IMG/VR virus record: IMGVR_UViG_3300033180_000003
Span: 1 to 40,918 of that record
Length of the DNA stretch: 40,918 nt
Strand: one strand, 5' to 3'
Origin: a virus
This document shows, in pieces, positions 37,067 to 40,918 of this stretch; the stretch's first letter is position 1; the number at the start of each line of letters is the position of its first letter. Made by a program: the position numbers and the translations under genes. The notes under the pieces were generated by a model that was given only the letters and a program-made list of their open reading frames with translations, made no database searches and was not told the origin of the DNA.

Positions 37067-37157
37067 CAGGGCAATTCCTTCCAAGCAGAGTGGCCCGTCG
37101 GCCTGGTGGCCGCGGGCTGGGGTGTTGTTGGGCGAGGTGCGTTGCGCGCTGCCTCAG
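37067..37157 (-). promoter_or_regulatory. leader with hairpin between protease and capsid genes
   Basis: GCCCG, TC, GGCC, TGGT, GGCC, G, CGGGC forms a nine-pair hairpin with a small internal loop. The leader also holds the sequence GTGCGTTGCGCGCTGC, which recurs about 75 bases away inside the end of the protease gene (near 37212). It could be a promoter-proximal element or processing site for capsid mRNA. Confidence 0.35.
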
Positions 37158-37847
37158 TTACTTGCGGAGATCGCTCCACGTGCGTTGGCGGAGCAGGACC
37201 GACACGGCCGAGTGCGTTGCGCGCTGCTCGTCGGTGTCGGGGTCTTCCTCGCCACGTTCGGCGGGGAGGTAGGGGACGAGGTACTTCCGCAGATCGCCGG
37301 TTTCGGCGGCCTTGCGGACTTCCTCGAGTTCGGCGTGCGCATGGTCGGCGAGGGAACGCAGGCCGGCGGACGTGTCCAAGTAGGCGGGGGTGTTCACGGG
37401 GGCGACGTCACGCAGACCAACCGCGATGAGGGTGCGCAGCGGCATGCCCGATTCGGTTTCACCCCAGGAGTCCTGGTGCGTGACGAACGCGAACGACGAC
37501 TGTGAGATGTCGCCGCGGGCGGCGAGGACGGCGACGTCGCGGCCGACGGACGTGTCAGGCAGTGTCACGTCGTAGCGCAGGCCAACCTCGTCGACGGCCA
37601 GGGTGACGGAGCCGGAGGCGGTGCGCCCAAGGAGCATGTTGTCGTCGTGGTTGTAGCGGGCGAGAACATCGAGGTTGTCGGCGAGTGACTTCGTGAACGC
37701 GCCGGGGTCGACTTGCTCGACGAAACCGCCGAGGTTCTGCGACATCCGGTTGAACTTCGCGGCGTAGCCCGCCAGGATCCCGGGGCCGCTGTCGGATGCA
37801 CGGAGTTCGACGCGTTCGGTGAGATACCTGCGTTCGATGTCGGGCAC
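37158..37847 (-). CDS. HK97-family prohead protease, 229 aa
   Basis: Serine protease of the HK97 group: LAGYAAKFNRMS, catalytic His in ARYNHDDNMLLGRT, catalytic Ser in ISQSSFAF, and the C-terminal LRDVAPVNTPAYLDT. It cleaves the capsid scaffold domain. It lies between portal and capsid genes, as usual. A charged C-terminal tail is likely removed on maturation. Confidence 0.88.
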   Translation of the reverse strand: MPDIERRYLTERVELRASDSGPGILAGYAAKFNRMSQNLGGFVEQVDPGAFTKSLADNLDVLARYNHDDNMLLGRTASGSVTLAVDEVGLRYDVTLPDTSVGRDVAVLAARGDISQSSFAFVTHQDSWGETESGMPLRTLIAVGLRDVAPVNTPAYLDTSAGLRSLADHAHAELEEVRKAAETGDLRKYLVPYLPAERGEEDPDTDEQRATHSAVSVLLRQRTWSDLRK

Positions 37848-37859
37848 GGTTATCTCCTC

Positions 37860-39050
37860 TTACGCTTTCGCTGTCGGGGCGGGTGCAGTCGGGACCGCGG
37901 CTGGTTTCGGGTAGTTCGCCTGCCAGAACGCGATCTCTTCGGGCGTCAGCGGCGGCTTGTCCTCTTTCGCACGGCCCTCGTCAAGCGTTTCCAGGCCCGT
38001 GGTCAACCCGATCTGGTGAACCTCGAACCGGGTTTTGATGTCCGCCCGCACCAGCGCGTCAAGGTTGAACTTCGTGTACTGCGGTTTCGGGAGCATTTCG
38101 GTGACCGCTTCCTCGAAGCGGATCGCTAACGGCCGCAACGGGAACGTGGTGAACCGGATGCCCTTCTGTTCCATCGTCGCGTAGGTCAACGAGTTCGCCG
38201 CCTCCCCGCCGACATCCTCAGGGTCAAGCCCATACACCGAAGCGACCTGCCCGGCGGTCAGACGGGCGGTGGTGACGAACGCCGCGTCATCAGCAGAGAT
38301 CGAGATCGGGTCGAATGACCAGTCGTTCCCCGAGACGAACACGCTCCGGTCCGCTGTCGTCGCCTCGAACCGGTCCCGGATCACCGACGCCTCTTCAGGT
38401 TCGAGCGTCTTCGCCACGTTCTTCAGATGACCGGTGGGGGCGGCGCCGTTGCGGAACCAGTCCACCGAAAACTTCTGCGCCTGCAACCCCTGTTCGATCA
38501 TCAACCGGAACGCGGTGATCGGCGCCAGGCCCTTCGTCCGGCCCGGCAGCGAGTAGCCGGGGATGTGAACGATCGAGCCGACCTCGTGACGGTTCGTGAA
38601 CAACTCGACCGGACGCCCGCGCAGGTAATACTTCGCGTTCGGATAGTTCGAGTCGTCGACCTCAACCGTGGACGGGTGGACCCACTCGACCATCGTCGGC
38701 CAACCCAACGGCGACATCTGCGTGACCAGCCCGTAGGCGTTACCCCGCAGCAGCAGCGACGTGCACGCCCGGTACTTCCACGCGAACAGGCCGCCTGCGA
38801 CAACCGACGGGTTCTTGAACAACACCGGGTCCGGGATCCGCTCGGCAAGCTGGCCGTTCTGCCGGTACGCCTGCAGTGGGGTTGAGGAGAACTGGTCGGC
38901 GAGCAGCCTGGTAGCCGAGTACAGCGGCACCAGCGACAGCGCCGCTTCCATGCCCTGCCCGAGTAGATCCGCCGCGTTCCCGCCTTGACCCCAAAAGTCC
39001 TGGTAGGAGATCGATCGCTTCTCACCGACACGCCCGGTCAGGAAGCCCAC
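37860..39050 (-). CDS. portal protein, 396 aa
   Basis: Forms the dodecameric portal. HK97-type portal features are SLVPLYSATRLLADQFSSTPLQAYRQ, FAWKYRACTSLLLRGNAYGLV, VGSIVHIPGYSLPGRTKGLAPIT and the wing LTAGQVASVYGLDPEDVGGEAAN. The GTG at 39050 has a GGAGG site. The C-terminus is Pro/Ala-rich (PKPAAVPTAPAPTAKA). Confidence 0.9.
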   Translation of the reverse strand: MGFLTGRVGEKRSISYQDFWGQGGNAADLLGQGMEAALSLVPLYSATRLLADQFSSTPLQAYRQNGQLAERIPDPVLFKNPSVVAGGLFAWKYRACTSLLLRGNAYGLVTQMSPLGWPTMVEWVHPSTVEVDDSNYPNAKYYLRGRPVELFTNRHEVGSIVHIPGYSLPGRTKGLAPITAFRLMIEQGLQAQKFSVDWFRNGAAPTGHLKNVAKTLEPEEASVIRDRFEATTADRSVFVSGNDWSFDPISISADDAAFVTTARLTAGQVASVYGLDPEDVGGEAANSLTYATMEQKGIRFTTFPLRPLAIRFEEAVTEMLPKPQYTKFNLDALVRADIKTRFEVHQIGLTTGLETLDEGRAKEDKPPLTPEEIAFWQANYPKPAAVPTAPAPTAKA

Positions 39051-39063
39051 AGCGCGCCTCCGG

Positions 39064-39246
39064 TCAGTCGGTGAACAGGTCGGCGAGCACAAGAACCCCG
39101 GCGACGATCGGCGCCGCAGGCCAGTAGATGAACGCCACCCCCGTGGAGATGAGACCGACCGCCACGGCGGTGCGGGTCAGCTTCCACGCGAGCACCGGAT
39201 TCCTCGGCCGCACCACCGAGGTCAGTGCGACCTTGATGCGTCGCAC
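39064..39246 (-). CDS. small membrane protein between terminase and portal, 60 aa
   Basis: A basic N-terminus (VRRIKVALTSVVRPRNPVLAWK), then two hydrophobic helices separated by FIYWPAAP. It has an AGGAGG-like site upstream. Membrane proteins here are unusual for a packaging operon, yet spacing is tight on both sides. Function unknown. Confidence 0.55.
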   Translation of the reverse strand: MRRIKVALTSVVRPRNPVLAWKLTRTAVAVGLISTGVAFIYWPAAPIVAGVLVLADLFTD

Positions 39247-39254
39247 GGGGCCTC

Positions 39255-40688
39255 CTAGAAGAAGCTGTCGAGGACGTCGTAGCTGTTGACCAGATCACTG
39301 GTGTGACCCCAGGCCGCCAAGATCGCCGCATACGCGGGCACGATGTCGACGGCCGATTTGCGGCGGCCCAAGATCCAGGCGCCGTCGCGGTCAATCCGCC
39401 GGGCGCCCCGCAGCGCACCATCAAGTTCCGGCTGCCCGAGGTGCACCAGCCGGCCGGACGTGACGAGGTCATGGAACGAGCCGCATGCCTGCGCGACCTC
39501 GGTGCCGTTCAGGGCGACGACGTCAATCCCGGCGGCTTCGAGCTGCGGGCGGAACGCCTCGGCGCCCTGCCCGGCCGCGATCACGACCTTGAACGTCGAC
39601 CAGCGGGACGCCATGTCGATCAGGCGAGGAACGACCCAGTCCGTACCCGGGCGGTGGTCGATCAGCCCATCCGAGCCAGTGATCTCCACCTGACATAGAC
39701 CGGCCTCGGTAGCCCCGGCGACACCAACAGCCGCCGAATCCCGTAGCGGTGCAACGTCCAGGCCGAAGACCGGCGGTCCCGCAATGTCCGAGGTTGGGTT
39801 TAGACTCCGCGCCCACGCCTCAGCGGGGATCACGCCAGATGCGAACTCCGGCTCATCCCAGAACCCCATGACCTCGCGGCCGAACTCGTCCGCGTCCAAA
39901 GCGGCCTGCTCGTCCCGAATGAACTGCTCAGAGATCCGAATCCCCAGGCCGGGGTTCGCGACCGCAACCGCATCCATGTCCGTCGGGTCCGAGCCATCCG
40001 GTGCAGACCACTCCGCGTAGAACAGCCGCGGTGAGCCCTCGATCCCCCGCGTGCGGATGGACCGCAACACGTCCGAGTCTTCTTGCCCGGCACTCGAGAA
40101 ATACCAGATCTGCGGATTCGGCTGCGCCGACAACGTCGGCAGAACAGCGCCCATCGCCGACGCCGGCAAGTCATACGCCTCATCGAAGATCAACCGCCGC
40201 GACGAAAACCCACGGCCCGAACCCTTCGACCTCGCCAAGAACCGCAAACGGCAGCCGTTGTCCAACTCGAACCCGGACTCATTCGTCGACTGCACCCTGC
40301 GAACGACCCGCTTCGACAACCACGCCTGTCCGGCGATCAACTCGTCGATCCGCCGATACGTCTCCTGCGCCGTCTTAAACTCATGCGCCGAATAGATCGT
40401 CAGCCGGTCCTCGAACAGGAACAGTCCGGCCAGGCACAGCGCCTCGATAATCGCGCCCTTACCGTTCTGGCGAGGAACAACAACCGCAGCCTCGAACGCC
40501 GCCCAATCACCGTCAGTGCGCTCACCCAAGCCCTGCTCGAGCACCCACGCCTGCCAGTCATCCAGCACCAGACCGGCCCGGCCCGCGAGATCCGTGACCT
40601 CCGGCCCCGACGACTCCCGGAACGCCGGGACGCTAGACAGCCTGGGACGCTGCGCGCCTCGCCGCACGAGCAGCTGCGACCTCGTCAA
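39255..40688 (-). CDS. terL: terminase large subunit, 477 aa
   Basis: Packaging ATPase and nuclease. Walker A is AAVVVPRQNGKGAI near residue 70, Walker B with the catalytic Glu is LIFDEAYDL near residue 165, and motif III is IWYFSSAGQ near residue 195. The RNase H-like nuclease has an Asp in VFGLDVAPLRDSA and another in SAVDIVPAYAAILAAW. The upstream start is uncertain: TTG at 40688 has a GGAAGAGG-like site, while GTG at 40667 is the alternative. Both overlap the end of the small terminase gene. Confidence 0.92.
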   Translation of the reverse strand: MTRSQLLVRRGAQRPRLSSVPAFRESSGPEVTDLAGRAGLVLDDWQAWVLEQGLGERTDGDWAAFEAAVVVPRQNGKGAIIEALCLAGLFLFEDRLTIYSAHEFKTAQETYRRIDELIAGQAWLSKRVVRRVQSTNESGFELDNGCRLRFLARSKGSGRGFSSRRLIFDEAYDLPASAMGAVLPTLSAQPNPQIWYFSSAGQEDSDVLRSIRTRGIEGSPRLFYAEWSAPDGSDPTDMDAVAVANPGLGIRISEQFIRDEQAALDADEFGREVMGFWDEPEFASGVIPAEAWARSLNPTSDIAGPPVFGLDVAPLRDSAAVGVAGATEAGLCQVEITGSDGLIDHRPGTDWVVPRLIDMASRWSTFKVVIAAGQGAEAFRPQLEAAGIDVVALNGTEVAQACGSFHDLVTSGRLVHLGQPELDGALRGARRIDRDGAWILGRRKSAVDIVPAYAAILAAWGHTSDLVNSYDVLDSFF

Positions 40689-40869
40689 CCGGGGTCACCT
40701 CTTCCACAGCCGGCAACGAATCCAGCTCCCGCATCACGGCCATCAACTTGTCCGCCAGAGCCGCCAACGACCGCACATCGGCGGTGCCGTCAATCGACGC
40801 AGCCAGCCGATCCCGCAACGCCACGAGTCCCGGACGCCGGCCATCAGCAACGTCGGCAGCGAGCGACAT
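40633..40869 (-). CDS. terS: terminase small subunit, 78 aa
   Basis: A very short small subunit made of helices (PGLVALRDRLAASIDG, SLAALADKLMAVMRELDSL), then an Ala/Arg-rich tail. The ATG has a perfect AGGAGG ribosome site. It is the first late gene, 49 bases from the window end, and binds the packaging site. Its length is typical of the short actinophage type. Confidence 0.78.
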   Translation of the reverse strand: MSLAADVADGRRPGLVALRDRLAASIDGTADVRSLAALADKLMAVMRELDSLPAVEEVTPVDEVAAARAARRAASQAV

Positions 40870-40918
40870 AGGGGCCTCCTATGTGGCATGGAGAACCCCG
40901 TACAAAAAAGGAACTGAC
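40870..40918. other. right window edge: leader of the terminase genes
   Basis: 49 bases with an A/T-rich tract CTTTTTTG (minus strand), no gene and no clear promoter. With the left edge it forms the probable chromosome ends. No palindrome or overhang can be proved from one linear sequence. Confidence 0.5.

Noticed and set aside
35786-37429. Plus-strand open frame opposite capsid and protease genes
   Set aside because: Covers two strongly supported genes on the other strand and has antisense-type composition.

Overview
The window reads as an essentially complete genome (about 41 kb) of a temperate siphovirus (tailed phage with a long non-contractile tail) of a high-GC Actinobacterium, printed in reverse of the usual phage orientation. 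Evidence: high GC, many GTG starts, strong AGGAGG-type ribosome sites, near-continuous 4-base gene overlaps (ATGA/GTGA), an HK97-type head module, and a tyrosine integrase/repressor pair of the actinophage kind. The small terminase gene starts 49 bases from the right edge. The last early gene, an HNH endonuclease, ends 40 bases from the left edge. This is the order expected if the window was cut at the packaging (cos) site.

Late region (minus strand, 40.9 to 21.5 kb, in transcription order): small and large terminase, a small membrane protein, portal, prohead protease, major capsid, head-tail connector genes, major tail protein, tail-assembly chaperones G and GT joined by a canonical -1 slippery site, tape measure, a large LamG-containing tail protein, and minor tail proteins. 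The lysis cassette (several small membrane proteins, an amidase endolysin and a holin candidate) follows. A GH16-like tail glycanase and two more structural proteins complete the region, one of them a 549-residue protein with about 13 tandem repeats. A plus-strand membrane-anchored gene (27.2 kb) interrupts this block.

Lysogeny region (18.4 to 21.4 kb): an Xis/Cro-like helix-turn-helix gene diverges from the immunity repressor, and the integrase follows the repressor. A 45-base copy of the 5' half of a tRNA-Lys(CTT) gene lies in frame inside the 3' part of the repressor gene. Both the repressor and the integrase end in alanine-rich, ssrA-like C-termini. This is the architecture of integration-dependent immunity, in which attP lies inside the repressor gene and integration trims off a degradation tag. 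The two divergent promoters have identical geometry and predict leaderless mRNAs. A lipoprotein, a zinc-ribbon protein, an atypical tRNA-like gene and a ribbon-helix-helix regulator follow.

Early region (minus strand, 18.4 kb to the left end): one long chain of overlapping genes. It holds a ParB-like protein, an Ala-rich repeat protein, an ERF single-strand annealing protein, an adenine/N4-class DNA methyltransferase, HNH endonucleases, a replication-initiation-like protein, a metallophosphoesterase and a C5-cytosine methyltransferase. It also holds many tiny proteins, several of them single membrane helices and several with Cys pairs. No lysin B (mycolylarabinogalactan esterase) was recognised. 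No helicase, primase or polymerase was recognised, so replication presumably relies on the host.
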